64,000 nucleotides of DNA from Euborellia annulipes (GCA_023213315.1 JAKCPI010026274.1:42820-106819); one strand, 5' to 3'. Positions 44,750 to 56,546 are shown, numbered from the stretch's first letter. Notes: generated by a model not told the origin, from the letters alone. Program-made: numbers and translations.

Positions 44750-46290
44750 TTGATTGAATAGAAAAAGAAAAAATAATAACCAAAGAATGCATCTTTGCTT
44801 GATAGACACTTTATATAAAACAAAAACATATAGATATAGTATCTTTCAAAAAAGGTTATGACCTAAATGGTTAAATTGATCAAAAATAAGAAAAACTAAA
44901 AACTTTTGATTGAATTAAAAAAGTTGATAAATTAAAGAATGCAGCTTGGCATAAGTAGACGCATATATAATACAAACTACAAAAAACTCATTAATTAAAA
45001 TAATAATAATAATAAACTCAAAAAAGGTTATAGCCTAATTGGTTAAATTTATGAAAATTAAAAATCCTGTTGATATAAGTATACTTCTTTTAAAAAAAGA
45101 AACTCAATTATAATAATCTTTCAAAAAAATGTATAGCCGAATAATTTTTCAAAAGGTTATAACCTAGAGGGTGAAATTTATGGAAAAATTTTAAAAATTA
45201 AAAGAAGGCTGCTTGATGCTAGAATAGGTATATAAAATACAAATTTAAAAAAAAACACTCAATAATTAAAATAATAATAATAATCTTTCAAAAAAAGGGT
45301 TATAACTCTAATGGTTAAATTGGGGGAGGATTAAAATTTTTGATTGAATATTAAAAGTTGATAAATTAAAGAATAATGCTGCTAGATATAAAAGTATACA
45401 TAAGTAGGTATGGAAAGTAGTATAAAATAACAACTCAAAAAATAAACAATAATAATTAAAATTTGAATTTTTATTTAAATCACACATAATTATAATTAAT
45501 TATGTGTGATTTAAATAAAAATTCAAACTTTAATCAAATTAATCACAAAAATAAAAGCTTCAACAGCTTCATTACTAATAATAATAATAATCTTTCAAAA
45601 AAAGGTTATAACCCTAATTGGTTAAATATAGGGGGGGGGGGGGGAGAAAAATTAAAAATTTTTGATTGAATATTAAAAGTTGATAAATTAAAGAATGTTG
45701 CTTGATATTATATAAAATACCAACTCCAAAAATAAATAATAATAATAATTGAAATTTGAATTTTCATTTAAATCACAATTAATCAATTATAATTATTTAT
45801 TGAAACAAATAATACAATATAAATAGAGTAATTTTATATTATAATTATAATATATTAATTTAATTCAAATTCTTAATCAAATTAATTCTCAAAATATAAG
45901 CTTCAACAGCTTCATTACTACTAATAATAATCTTTCAAAAAAGGTTATAACCCTAATTGGTTAAATTTAGGGGGAAAAATTAAAATTTTTGATTGGAATA
46001 TTAAAGAATGTTGCTTGGATTAAGTTAATACGTAGGTATAGAAAGTGGTATATATAAAATACAAACTCCAATAATATAATAATAATAATAATCTTTCAAA
46101 AAAAAGGTTATAACCCTTAATTGGTTAAACTTAGGGGAAAAAATTCGGAAAATTTTAAGTGAATATTAAGTTAATAAATTTAAAAATGCTGCTTGATATA
46201 TAATAATACAAACTCCAAAAAAATAACTAAAATAATAATAATCTTTTCAAAAAGGTTATAACCATAATTGGTTAAATTTATGAAAAAAAT
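44750..46290 (+). repeat. Degenerate tandem array, about eight units
   Basis: A unit of roughly 140-180 bp built from AATAATAATCTTTCAAAAAA-GGTTATAACC, TAATTGGTTAAATT, TTTTGATTGAATATTAAAAG, TTGATAAATTAAAGAATG and CTTGATATA. GGTTAT blocks lie near 44853, 45012, 45152, 45298, 45604, 45943, 46107 and 46254. Spacing varies because some units carry extra AT-rich inserts, including a foldback of the ATTTAAATCACA type near 45470-45530. No coding potential. Confidence 0.75.
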
Positions 46291-47215
46291 AAAAATATTT
46301 TTTTTTTTTTTTTGTAGAGGAAAATGAAAATAAGTATAAAAGGGGGGGTATAGTGGGGTTTTTTCTCAACACATGGTCATGTATGGACGGGAGAATGAGT
46401 TAGAAGGACGATATGGGCGCGAAAGATGCCCATTGAATATGCATTTGTGGTAAATTCTGGTCTGCTGGAAGACAATAGGTGGTCTCTGAATCCTGTCCAG
46501 CAGCGAAATGGACGCATTGCACGGTTAGCCAGGGGACAGTGGCCATCCAGGTTGGGAAATGGCCAGCCAAATGCCGCCGCCTCGAGCACACTTCTTCATT
46601 TGTTATTCGCATCCGGTTCCAATAAGAAATCAATGCCTAACTCTCATCAAGGGAATCCACGGAATACAACTAGCATTCGGGATGGATTGAATTTTACCTT
46701 GTTAATTGACAGCAATGTAAATCGCTGGCCACGCTTTATCTTATCTTGAACCAAGTCTATAGATGCACAGTCCACAAAAGTATTTGCTCCTCCAAAATCC
46801 TGGAACACTTATTTATTTACACTGAAACACGAATCTAATTCACACACACACTCATTAAAATATGTTGCCGGGTTACTCGTTAAAAAAAGATTGAAAAAAA
46901 TATTTGAAATACTCGTCAGTTAATGGGAAATTTCCAACAGCAACACGAAACTATCTCCCCACTTCATGAATAGCGCGGCGGACGCCTCGAACTCACGGAA
47001 TAGAGAAGTAGCGAGTGCAACCGCGATTGTCGGCAGCGCATTTAAGTTTCAGAGATGGCCACTAGAGCGCGACTCATAACAACAGAAAACACGGGAGGCG
47101 GGTGGCTTTAATCGGAAGCTTGAAACCCGCATTTTCAAAATTATTTTATTCATATTTATTCAATTATTAATTATTATTATTTCAAATAAGAAGAATATTA
47201 TCATTTCTGACAATA
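46291..47215. other. GC-richer unique stretch, possible gene start region
   Basis: 46380-46750 and 46960-47110 are much less AT-rich than neighbours (GCCGCCGCCTCGAGCACACT, GCGGCGGACGCCTCGAACTC, AGAGATGGCCACTAGAGCGC) and not repeated in the window. ORFs on both strands of 46.38-46.75 kb lack known domains. A promoter or first exon of an unseen gene is possible. Confidence 0.35.
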
Positions 47216-48295
47216 TATATATATATATATATAATACTAAGTGCGCCCGCCTTCGGCGGCCCTCTTGCTAGCCAGGGAGCACGCCCCCTGGACCCCCAAC
47301 CCCCGGAACCCCTCCCCACCCACTCCCCCGAAACCCACCAACCCCCCACAACCCCCCCAGCACCCCGCACCATGCACCCGTTCCCAACCCCCGCCCCGCA
47401 CCCCACCCACCTCGGACCCCGCACCCCATCCACCCCGGACCCCACCCCGTGCCCTCCAACCCTGCGCACCACACCCCCGCCTAGCCCCCTGGACTCCACC
47501 CCGCACCACCCCCTGCACCCCCACCCTACTCCGCCTCACTCCCTCACCCCACCCCCATTCCACCCCCGCACCCACCCTCCGCACCCAGTTTTTGCATTTC
47601 TAGCCTTCTAGTGACCCACAGATTATGTATACAAAATTTGGTTGAGTTTGGTCCAAGAGCAAGAATTTTCATTTTTTGACCCTCCCCCCATTTTGGGTGG
47701 TTAGTTTTTGCATTTCTAGCTCTCTAGAGGCCCACAGATTATGTATACAAAATTTGGTTGAGTTTGCTCCAAGGGCAAGAATTTACATATTTTTCACCCC
47801 TCCCCCCTTTTTGGGTGGTTTTTGGGGGAATTTTTTTAAACAAAAGTTGTCAGAAATCACATCCCCTACAACTTTGCTCATTATAAAATTTGCCGTAGAG
47901 TTAATAGTTTAGGAGTTATTTGATAATTTTCATTCGTGCGCCCCCCCCCCCAAACCCCCTTTTGGGGTCAAAATATCAAAACGTTATATAGCTAAAAACG
48001 TAAGTTAGAAGACATCTGATACAAATATGAAATTTCATAATAATCCCTTCAGCCGTTTTGACGTGAATCGTGAGCAACTTTTCGCGGAAACCACTGAAAC
48101 AGACAGACATACAGACAGGAATTTTGTTGAGGGTGTTTTCGTTCATAACTTTGCTTGAAACGTGTGCAACCAAAATTTGGCGTGATTTGGAGCAATGTAC
48201 AGACAAAACCTTAATTTTATATATTTTTTTTTTTTTTTCTACCCCTTTGGCTCCGAATCCTGATGCCCATTTAGCCAAATTTTATATATATGATT
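47216..48295 (-). repeat. Repeat with C-rich minisatellite, copy 2 (inverted)
   Basis: (AT)n, then a C-rich minisatellite at about 47275-47590. After that come two successive copies of TTTTTGCATTTCTAGC ... CACAGATTATGTATACAAAA (47588 and 47705), then CAGACAGACATACAGACAGG at about 48100, mirroring 34140-34725. It ends in a poly-T (48226-48239) beside a LINE-like 3' end on the minus strand (NLAKWASGFGAKG). Six-frame ORFs within the C-rich tract are compositional. Confidence 0.75.
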
Positions 48296-49079
48296 GCAAA
48301 TTAATATAGGTATCAATCATTTATATAAGGGTTACACAACAGGCTTTTCCCATCTTTTTCCTTAAACAGGAAATATATATGTATAAAATGATTTTAGGGT
48401 TATTGCTATTAAAGTTGTTTTGTTATATTATTGTTATTTAAATTAAATTTAAGTAGTAAATTAAAAGGTTCAAAAATAAAAACAGAGTTACTATCCAAGT
48501 TTTTTTTAGTTAATACATTATCTTTTAATAATGACATGGAAACTTTTTATCAAAACAATTCTTCAAGTAGAGCCGGATCATCTGATATGGTAGACAAAAA
48601 GATAAATGAGACAAATGACTAGGGCCAGGTTTTTGGAAGGGCCCCGTCAAATAACTGTCTAATTTGAAAAGATTTGTAAATACTAAATAAGAGTAGTTTA
48701 CTTTTCTGTTTGACAACTGCATATAATATACAAATAAACAAAATATATTGCTTTTTATATTGTCGCCGCTATATCAAAATGACGTAGGTATATAAAAATC
48801 TACACTTTTTCAGTAGCTAAGAAAAATTCATGTTTTCATTTTTGTATAAGGTGTACAAATATGTTTCCGCCGTTTTTAATCAAAAATTGGGCATTTATTG
48901 TGAAAGAACGCAACCTTAAGTTTTATCGAAGTATTGGCGGCGAGAGCCTTTTCTTTTCGGTTGGGCGACACCCGGCAGAAAAATTTCGAGGGTGGGCAGC
49001 AAAAATGTGCATTATTTCGGGTAATAAATTAGATACTTTGGATTTGTGAAATTCAAACTACAATTAAAAAATTGGATAA
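48296..49079. other. AT-rich stretch, no gene recognised
   Basis: ORFs of about 60 codons at 48431 and 48861 show no domain. 48860-49020 is slightly richer in GC (AGTATTGGCGGCGAGAGCCT). Confidence 0.45.
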
Positions 49080-49447
49080 AAAATATTATATTTATTTCAA
49101 AGTTTATTTTACACAGAAACACATGATTATAGAATTTACAACTACATCTAAGACTGAAGGAGTCATAAAGATTGAATCTTCTGTGGATTATAAATTTTAT
49201 TTTATAACGAGATTATGGTTGAGGGCTTTTGTCCTTCTTTCATCAGCTCTATTACAATATTGATTCACAGGAATTAATGTATATTCATGTGAATCAATTG
49301 TAGGGTTAGACTGATGAAGAGGGCAAAGCCCTCGAAACTATAGCCTCGTTATAAATAAAATTTATAATTCCAGCAGAAGACACACTCTTTTATTGTCTCC
49401 TTCAATATATAAAAATTCTGCTACTCTCGGCGAAAACTTTCAATTTA
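49080..49447. mobile_element. Foldback element Z, copy 3 (most complete)
   Basis: A degenerate left arm at about 49150-49260 and a right arm at 49311-49447. The right arm starts CTGATGA-A-GAGGGC-AAA-GCCCTC-GAAA (49311-49337), a perfect 6-bp stem between the two conserved boxes. It continues CTATAGCCTCGTTATAAATA and ends CTACTCTCGGCGAAAACTTT like the other Z copies. Confidence 0.85.
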
Positions 49448-49929
49448 CACCTAGTTAATCGCATTTAGAATATTTTTTCAATGTATAAAATTCCTAAATC
49501 TCCGATCCCTCTCTTGTGACATTTTGGTCCTTAAATAATTTTATCAAATGGGTGTTTCAATATTTCCTTTTCTCAATTGCTCATGTTAGCTGGTTGGGGT
49601 CGCCACCCCTTGCAATAACCTGGTGCCCTCTGTTAACATATAAGGAATATTTAATTAAAAAAATATGCTTTTTATGTAATTAACTCAGATTTCCCTACTA
49701 ATCTTTACTAAGGGAGCACTTAAATTAACCTAAACCCAACTTTTAAGATAAATGGTATTTCAGTAAATTTATTTATTTATTTTATTTATTAATATATATT
49801 CAGTAAATTTTAAAATAAGGACTGTTTTTTCCCAAAGTATTGATGAAATATCAACTTTTTATATTTAAAATTTGTTATTTAGGTTAAGTGCTCCTTATTA
49901 ATTTTATCAGGAGTGCCCCATTGCCCCCT
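49448..49929. other. AT-rich stretch, no gene recognised
   Basis: No coding or repeat signal noticed. Confidence 0.5.
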
Positions 49930-50145
49930 AGCTTCATGACTCCCCCCCCCCCCAGTTTCATGAAAAGTAAAGCCCCCCCCATATATTTTATTCACTTCTA
50001 AAGAATTAGAAGAGCTTTTTATTACCTTTTGTTGAAGTTATAAGACTTGACCGTTTTTATTTTTAGCATATAATGCTAATTTTGCAACAATTTTCAACCC
50101 CCCCCCCCCAGAAATTTCAATGACGCACTCTGCGTCTTACCCCTG
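49930..50145 (+). repeat. Dispersed repeat with C-runs, copy 2
   Basis: Direct counterpart of 32646-32875, with runs of C at about 49939-49952, 49970-49979 and 50097-50109. Confidence 0.7.
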
Positions 50146-50552
50146 GTTTAATATTTAACAGTTTGATTTGTTAAATCGGTAGTATTTTAAATCATCATTT
50201 CGATTAAGTATCGTATTTATTCGAGTTTGAATGTAGCGGGTTTTACAACCAATCATCTGATTCCAATCTGGCAACATTGACGGAGCCATTAAAAAAAGAA
50301 CACAAAAATTAGGACCCCTCTGGCCCCTCTGCTAGACAAGAGTAGAGAATCGAGAAAGGGCCATTTCCCTTTTTTAAAGTTCATACTACATTCCATTCTC
50401 TGTAATTCGAGGTTTTGTGATTTTACCATTTCTCATTTTAATCCAGTGAATTTTTTATTAAAACCCTTCATTTCGAATCTAAATGACACCTTGTTGTAGT
50501 TAATGTCAGGAAATTTATCACCAATAAAAGAAATTAAACTGATTTAAAGAGA

Positions 50553-50860
50553 ATGGATTTAAAGTCATTAGAACATCCTACATTGAAGGTAGCCTTTTTC
50601 TAGCGACGTAGAAGAGAATCCAATTTCATTTCTTTCTAATCAATTTGACTATCTAGGTATGTTATACAATTTCTTTGTTTATATAATTTTTATTTTCTTC
50701 AGCTTTTCAGGTGCCTTCTCGAATTGTTAAATAAAAAATTTCGAGCAGCGCAGAAACAATTAGACAGAGAAGTGTCGCATGTCCAGGCAGCTGCCGTCGA
50801 AATTGAGAAAGGTCTTCAACAAGGAGAAAGTCGGGGCTGGAGACATCAGTAAATTACTTG
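50553..50860 (+). CDS. MAEA: MAEA/GID9-like gene, first two exons, frame disrupted
   Basis: MAEA is a RING-like subunit of the CTLH/GID E3 ubiquitin ligase. Exon 1 (50553-50588) encodes MDLKSLEHPTLK and ends at a GT donor. The intron is 50589-50710 with an AG acceptor. Exon 2 (50711-50860) encodes the family's conserved N-terminal helix, ELLNKKFRAAQKQLDREVSH followed by VQAAAVEIEKGLQQ, then GAGDISKLLG before a GT donor. In the animal protein the order is PTLK-VPYExLNKRFRAAQK, so order and splice phase fit. However, VP lies in frame 0, ELLNKKF in the next and GAGDISKLLG in the third: two single-base shifts inside 150 bp. No later exons (CTLH, RING) were found to the window end. Either the rest lies beyond >13 kb of repeat-filled intron, or this is a dead duplicate. 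Confidence 0.7.
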
Positions 50861-51169
50861 GTATTTTATTTTCTTTTCAATTTTTATATTTATTCAATCA
50901 AATTTTACATTTTTTTTTTAATTTTTAATATTCCAATACTTATATCTATTTGTATCATAATTTCTAAGAAACTTCAATTATAACTAATAAATATTAATAA
51001 TCTTAGAATAGAAAAGTTTCATTAAATTTTTATGTTTAAAATTGATTGATTGATTGAGGAAATTCTTTAATTTATTTATCTGTTCATTCTATATGACGAA
51101 AATCATTTTTCGTGTCCATCTTTTTATAAATTCAAAGTAAGTATGGATTTTCAGGGTTTTGAATTCAAT
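50861..51169. other. AT-rich stretch, putative intron
   Basis: Follows the exon 2 donor of the MAEA-like gene. No coding signal. Poly-T near 50914-50922. Confidence 0.5.
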
Positions 51170-52320
51170 TTAATCAAAATTAATTTAATAGCGACGTTTC
51201 GCTTTCTTAATTTAAGCCTTTTTTTAAGCTCTAAAATCCATTGTTTCTTGTTTGTTGAATTTAAATTGGGCTAATTGTTAGCAAGTGCTTTCTTTGTATT
51301 GATTATAAACTAGGACCATTTAACAAAGGCAAAACAATTAATTTAATAATTTTTAGAGAGTCTGGTGTTGGTGCGAGGTGAAACATATTTTATTTTAATA
51401 AAAGAAAAGTAAAAATATTTTTTTGGGAAAATTATTATTTACTATGAGTTATTCACTAGGTCACTTGTTTCACGTGTAAGAAAAAAGAGAGAGAGAGTTT
51501 TCTCAATATATATATATTTCGGGCTGTCAACCCATCATCAGGAGATACAAAAAATAACTTAACTTAATTAGTTATTTTTTGTATCTCCTGATGATGGGTT
51601 GACAGCCCGAAAAATATATATATATTGAGAAAACTCTCTCTCTTTTATTTCTTACACGTGAAACAAGTGACCTAGTGAATAACTCATAGTAAATAATAAA
51701 TTTTCCCAAAAAATATTTTTACTTTTCTTTTATTAAAATAAAATATGATTCTCCTGGCACCTTCTTTTTATAAATTCAAAGTATGTGGAATTTTCGGTTT
51801 TTGGACTTCCATTTAATCAAAATTAATTTAATTGCGACGTTTCGCTTTCTTAATTTAAGACTTTTTTCAAGCTCTAAAATCCATTGTTGTTTTTTGAATT
51901 AAAAATGGCCTAATTGTTAGCAAGCTTTATATTGATTGATAAACTAGGACCATTTTTTTATCAAAGAATTTCTTATACAACAAAGGCAACATTTTGCTTT
52001 CTTAATTTAAGACTTTTTCAAGCTCTAAAATCCATTGTTTCTTGTTTGTTGAATTTAAAATGGCCTAATTGTTAGCAAGTGCTTTGTATTGATTGATAAA
52101 CTGTGCCATTTTTGAACAAAAAAGAATTTCCTATACAACAAATGCAAAACAATTAATTTAAGAATTTTTTAGAGTCTGGTGTTGGTGCGGAGGAGAATTA
52201 TATTTTATATTAATAAAAGAAAAGTAAAAATATTTGTTGAGAAAATTAGTTATTCACTAGGTCACTTGTTTCATGTGAAAGAATAAAAAGGAGAGAGAGT
52301 TTCATCATCAGGAGATACAA
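51170..52320. repeat. Triplicated ~200-bp segment around foldback U
   Basis: The segment GCGACGTTTCGCTTTCTTAA ... TTTTCAAGCTCTAAAATCCA ... GGCCTAATTGTTAGCAAG occurs at about 51190-51330, 51832-51935 and (starting later) 51990-52090. Parts of the foldback U arm (TTAATAAAAGAAAAGTAAAA) follow the first and third. On the minus strand each has a degenerate TTGAAAAAAGTC...GCGAAACGTCGC, like the boxes in the neighbouring foldbacks. Confidence 0.7.
51384..51748. mobile_element. Foldback element U
   Basis: Arms of about 170 bp (CATATTTTATTTTAATAAAA ... GGTCACTTGTTTCACGTGTA and complement) with a ~45-bp centre. Plus strand: CTGATGA (51588-51594), T, GGG...CCC stem, GAAA (51609-51612). The mirror lies on the minus strand at 51517-51541. 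A partial left arm recurs at about 52205-52320. Confidence 0.88.
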
Positions 52321-52350
52321 AGAATTACTTGAGAGACTTAATAATAAATT

Positions 52351-52770
52351 ATTTTGATTATTTATGTCCATCGATTAAATTAATAAGTTGTTTTGGGAAA
52401 TAAGGACAATAGCTTATGCAAATATTTTTTATTTTATGCCAACGTTTCGTCAACTTTGTTGACTTCCTCAGGGCTCAAACAAATTAACTTCTTTGCATAT
52501 TTGTCATTTTATAAATATTCATTCTTAGCAAACACATATAGGCACAGATTTAAATAGGAAATATTTTCAATCTGTGCCTATATGTGTTTGCTAAGAATGA
52601 ATATTTATAAAATGACAAATATGCAAAGAAGTTAATTTGTTTGAAGACCCTGAAGTCAACAAAAGTGATTGAAAATTGGCAATAAAATAAAAAATATTTG
52701 CATAAGCTATTGTCCTTATTTCCCTACAACAACTTATTAATTTAATCGATCGACATAAATAATCAAAATA
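52351..52770. mobile_element. Foldback element V
   Basis: Arms of about 190 bp (ATTTTGATTATTTATGTCCA ... AAACACATATAGGCACAGAT and complement). On the minus strand at about 52446-52476: CTGAGGA-A-GTCAAC-AAA-GTTGAC-GAAA, a perfect 6-bp stem. The right-arm counterpart (about 52650-52670, CCTGAAGTCAACAAAAGTGA) has lost bases and no longer fits. Similar in logic to X but different in sequence outside the motif. Confidence 0.85.
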
Positions 52771-53237
52771 ATATATTATTATTATTCATATTCAAGGTTT
52801 TAATTTTTGAATCTCACTCAATAAAAAAATAAATAATAATACTTCTAGAACATAATCTCTTTGAAAATTATTAATCGAAATGTCGGGTTTAGGTGTATAA
52901 GTACGTGAAAAGATAACATGTCTTTAACACGACTTTCATTTAATCACTTTAAAACATATTAATTAATTCTTAAGAAAATGAATTTTCAAAATAAAATGAA
53001 ACATTGTATACAGATTATTTTATATAAGTATACATTTTCAGAGAATTGATAAAATAGATAAATAGGTAGCTACTAGAAATAATTATTTAATGTATTTAAA
53101 AAACTATACGCAAAATATATAATCTTGCCATTAATGTAATAATTGTCTCTAAACATTCAATTCAATATAGAATCATGATAAATTATATTTAATTGAAAAG
53201 TTTTTTGTTTTGCCGAGAGTAGCAGAGTTGTTGATTC
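52771..53237. other. AT-rich stretch, no gene seen
   Basis: Near 53210-53230 the phrase TTTTGCCGAGAGTAGCAGAG matches the outer end of foldbacks Z. Confidence 0.5.
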
Positions 53238-53566
53238 ACAAAGAGAAACAAAGAGGTTGTCCTCTGCTTGATGCAAATAAACATACACACATATATATCG
53301 AAATTATATATCTGTATATATATATATATTATTTATTTGTTTGAGACTATAGTTTCGAAGACTTGGTCTTCATCATCAGATATTGACTCCATGAAAAACA
53401 ATATTTATAATTAAAAAAAGACTGATGATGAAGACCAAGATCTTCGAAACTATAGTCTCAAACAAATAAATAATGTATATATATACAGATATATAATTTC
53501 GATATAATATATGTGTGTATGTTTATTTGCATCAAGCAGAGGACAACCTGCTTTTGTTTCTCTTTA
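53238..53566. mobile_element. Foldback element W
   Basis: Arms CAAAGAGAAACAAAGAGG ... TCCTCTGCTTGATGCAAATA / complement, ~150 bp each. Plus strand: CTGATGA (53422-53428), T, GAAGA...TCTTC stem, GAAA (53446-53449), then CTATAGTCTC. Mirror on the minus strand at 53353-53379. A lone arm is at about 10137-10210. The CTATAG after GAAA is shared with foldback Z. Confidence 0.88.
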
Positions 53567-53805
53567 CAAATTGTTTTTCATTCATGTTAAAACATATTGA
53601 TAAATCAAAAAGGAACTAATATTAGGTAGCTAATAAATTTAGAATAAGTAGAAAAAATAAAATATTAAGATTTAAAGTAAATTATTGTTTTTTAAAATAA
53701 AAACTAAAGAAAATTCATATTTAATATAGAATCATGACAAATCATGTTATTAAAACATATTCTTAAATCAGGAGCTAATATTGGGTAATAAAATTAATAA
53801 AGTAA

Positions 53806-54050
53806 AGGGAGTGTGGTTTACATAAAACTCAAAGTGGTTTATACAAAACTCAGTATATTTCGGATTATTAGTCCATCAAAAACAGTTTTTAATCTGTAAA
53901 CTCCTGATGATGGACTAATAATCCGAAATATTTGAGTTTGTATAAAGCTCTTTGAGTTTTATTTCATTCACTGGGAAACTACACTCCCTTTATTGTTAAT
54001 TAATATCATGTTTTACCTAAAACCTACACCACTTTCCCTAAGATAAAGTA
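53806..54050. mobile_element. Foldback element Y, copy 2
   Basis: AGTAAAGGGAGTGTGGTTTA ... and complement near 53960-53995. The motif CTGATGA (53904-53910), T, GGACTAATAATCC, GAAA (53925-53928) is retained, and the left arm still holds its mirror TTTCGGATTATTAGTCCATC. Ends with the same CACCACTTTCCCTAAG tail as copy 1. Confidence 0.85.
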
Positions 54051-54059
54051 AAAAAATTA

Positions 54060-55400
54060 GGTAATAAACTTAGAATAAGTAGAAAATAAAATATTAAGAT
54101 TTAAAGTAAATTATTGTATTTAAAATAAGAAACTAAAGAAATAGAAAATATAGGTATTATTTAGTAGTTAAATAACTAAAATTTAATAAAGAGTTAGTAA
54201 TTCATAAATACAGATTTTATTAGAGCAAATGAAGTTCGAGAAATTTTACCTTGTCCATGCTGATGGCTGGAAAAGAACTGATAAGCGGATAAGAGTAGCT
54301 ACTATGCGCTTTAAAACCTGCTGAATGAAGAACATTACTCGAAAGATAATCAAGCCTGGAACTTGCTCTATTCAAAGCGATAGTGTAGTCAACCCTTGTA
54401 CGGTCAATTTCTTTATAATTAATTTATATTACCTGAAATCTTGTGAAGAATCATCAGAAAATTCCCATAATCAGTAAAATTGATTAATAGGAAATTGTGA
54501 TATTTAATAAAAAAAAAAAAAAAAAAAATAAATAAATAAATAGAAAATAAGCCTATAAGAAGTCTCTTCAAAAAATATTTCAAGAATTGATTCTAATAAG
54601 AATTAAGTATTTTGGCTTGACATTTGATACATTGGACTTATCCGTGACCTGGAATATTATATTTTTAAGTCCTTTTATGAGATGAAAATATATAAATAAT
54701 TTCTTAAAAGTATTGGCATCTTTTTCTCTTTTTTTAGGTTAAACTGAATACTATACAAAAACCATTTCTATCAGAATATGTTGCATATCCATTTAATTCA
54801 AGAAGGAAAACAAACTATAAAGATAAGTTAAAATTTTGGCCTTATGAACTAACTTCAAAAATCTTCTAAAGTTTGACAAATTAGGGTTTCTTACTTCTAT
54901 ATCTTCTAAAATTTCTCTCGAGCTACTTTTTGATATCATTGTACGAAACGTGTTTTATAAAATTACACAAGTTTATTATGGCAAAAAAAATAATATTATA
55001 TTATAGTTCTTGGCTTCTTGGATAATTGAAAGACAAAACTTTTATGCACAAGTGTAATTCCAGCCATCTCAATTTCAGGCTCAAATTGATCTCATTGATC
55101 TCGGAAATTAAATAAAATATGAATTTATTACAGCTTTCTTGCCATTGAAACTCATAGAATTATTAAAATTAAGAAGATAGGACCTTGATGACATTTCCTT
55201 TAATTCTGACACAGTGACATTTTCTGAAAATGTTGGGTGACATACTGGAATAGATCTTTCTATAAAAGCGAAGATCAGTTGCCCTCTGAAAAAACAAAAT
55301 GACAGTCATGAGTAAAACAGAAGCTCAGATGCCTCCTGTTAAAAAACAACATCTTTAATCTAGGCACGATCTACAAGCGAAAATTCGAATATGTGAAAGT
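54060..55400. other. AT-rich DNA with a possible transposase scrap
   Basis: About 54235-54400 in shifting plus-strand frames gives GKRTDKRIRVATMRF and ITRKIIKPGTCSIQSD. The latter resembles the IKxxIxPGTxIxSD motif of ISXO2/Merlin-type DDE transposases. Too short and broken to be sure. A 20-bp A-tract is at about 54508-54527. The rest shows no gene. Confidence 0.35.
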
Positions 55401-55580
55401 CCTTGCCGGTTCGGTTAAGATATATTCAGTTCGGCTCGGTTCTTCGATTTGTATACCTTGATTTCGGGCTGGTATTTAGGCGGTTAGGTTGGCTAATGCC
55501 TAAAAGCCAGCCCGAAATCAAGTATACAGTCGAAGAACCAAGCCGAACTGAACAGCCGGGGACACTGGCGAGTCCCTTTA

Positions 55581-55788
55581 GGGCCAGTTGTATGTCGGTT
55601 GGTAAACTCTTTTTAAACGTTGACAAAGGGTAAAACCTTATAATTCACCTTGTGCCTGACGGGATGGCCAATCAGATGAAAGTGCCTGTCATCTGATTGG
55701 CCATCCCGCCGGCCACAAGGTGAATTATAAGGTTTTACCCTTTGTCAACGTTTAAAAAGAGTTTACCAACCGACATACAACGGCTTAA
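55581..55788. mobile_element. Harbinger-like foldback MITE, copy 1
   Basis: GGGCCAGTTGTATGTCGG ... CCGACATACAAC. Arms of ~95 bp are almost perfect (GGTAAACTCTTTTTAAACGT, AAGGTGAATTATAAGG). The right terminus is slightly eroded. GGGCC-type TIRs next to TTA are typical of PIF/Harbinger MITEs; the assignment is inference. Confidence 0.75.
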
Positions 55789-55796
55789 TCCAAGTC

Positions 55797-55999
55797 TTAA
55801 GGGCCAGTTGTATGTCGGTTGGTAAACTCTTTTTAAACGTTGACAAAGGGTAAAACCTTAGAATTCACCTTGTGCCCGGTGGGATGGCCAATCAGATGAA
55901 AGTGCCTTGTCATCTGATTGGCCATCCCACCGGGGACAATGTGAATTTTAAGGTTTTACCCTAAAAGAGTTTACCAACCGACATACAACTTGGCCCTTA
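55797..55999. mobile_element. Harbinger-like foldback MITE, copy 2
   Basis: Begins TTAAGGGCCAGTTGTATGTC and ends GACATACAACTTGGCCCTTA. Very similar to copy 1, 12 bp away, in tandem. The right arm has lost a short internal piece (TTGTCAACGTTTAA) relative to copy 1. Confidence 0.8.
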
Positions 56000-56289
56000 G
56001 AGGCACAGAATAAAGGATCCAGAGAGGTTAATCCGACCATTGCGATTGAACTAGCCAGAGGTCGGGAACCGGGCCTTGTCTATCCTCCTGATTAAAGTCG
56101 AACCAATAATAATGAAAAATACAATATATCTTAAGCCAGCCGAACTGAATATATCTTAACCGAACCTTACAAGGTTTGTTTGGGAACGCATTTTTTATCT
56201 AATCGAACCGAGATCATAAACTGAACCTGTTCAAGTTGTTTTTTGACAGATGGCATCTGGTCTTCCTTTAGCCGATCTTTTCTTGTAAT

Positions 56290-56545
56290 GAGCCCAGTGC
56301 TTCTTATAAAAAGGTGCTGCATGTAAGCTTAGCTTTCTATCCTAGACCAGACGCTTTTTCAGGTCTACTCAACTTCTTTTCCCTTGTATAACAAGGCTCG
56401 AATTCGCCTCTGTCTCGAATATGGCTCGCATCTGTGGAGAGGAGCCTTAAAGCATTCGCTATCTTGGATGCAATTGAGAGGCGAACTATCAGATTAATAG
56501 GCCTTAACTAGCTCACTCACTCCTCTAGACCATCATAGAACTGTC
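56290..56545 (+). pseudogene. LINE reverse transcriptase C-terminal remnant
   Basis: Across frames the plus strand gives ARIRLCLEYGSHLWRGALKH, LDAIERRTIRLIGLN and DHHRTVIS. This is the pattern (IRPxLEYxSHLWxGA ... LxxIxxRAIRLIxD ... LxHRR) of Jockey/R1-like reverse transcriptase C-termini and corresponds to the same region as the remnant at 6360-6480. Interrupted by stops. Its downstream end is cut by the MITE at 56547. Confidence 0.7.
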
Positions 56546-56546
56546 A

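Larger units (their letters stand above)
55410..56190. repeat. Cluster of nested palindromes with two foldback MITEs
   Basis: Outer arms AAGATATATTCAGTTCGGCT near 55417 recur inverted near 55532-55553 and at about 56140-56165. An inner hairpin (GATTTCGGGCTGG / CCAGCCCGAAATC) is at 55459-55522. The two MITEs described separately sit within. The plus and minus ORFs at 55403-55633 reflect the palindrome. Confidence 0.75.

Noticed and set aside
47182..47611. Proline- or glycine-rich ORFs of 80-120 codons on both strands
   Set aside because: All six frames are open because the DNA is a C-rich minisatellite; composition explains them.
54235..54400. A confident ISXO2/Merlin transposase call
   Set aside because: Only one short motif (IKPGT...SD) matches and the frames are broken; kept as a low-confidence note only.
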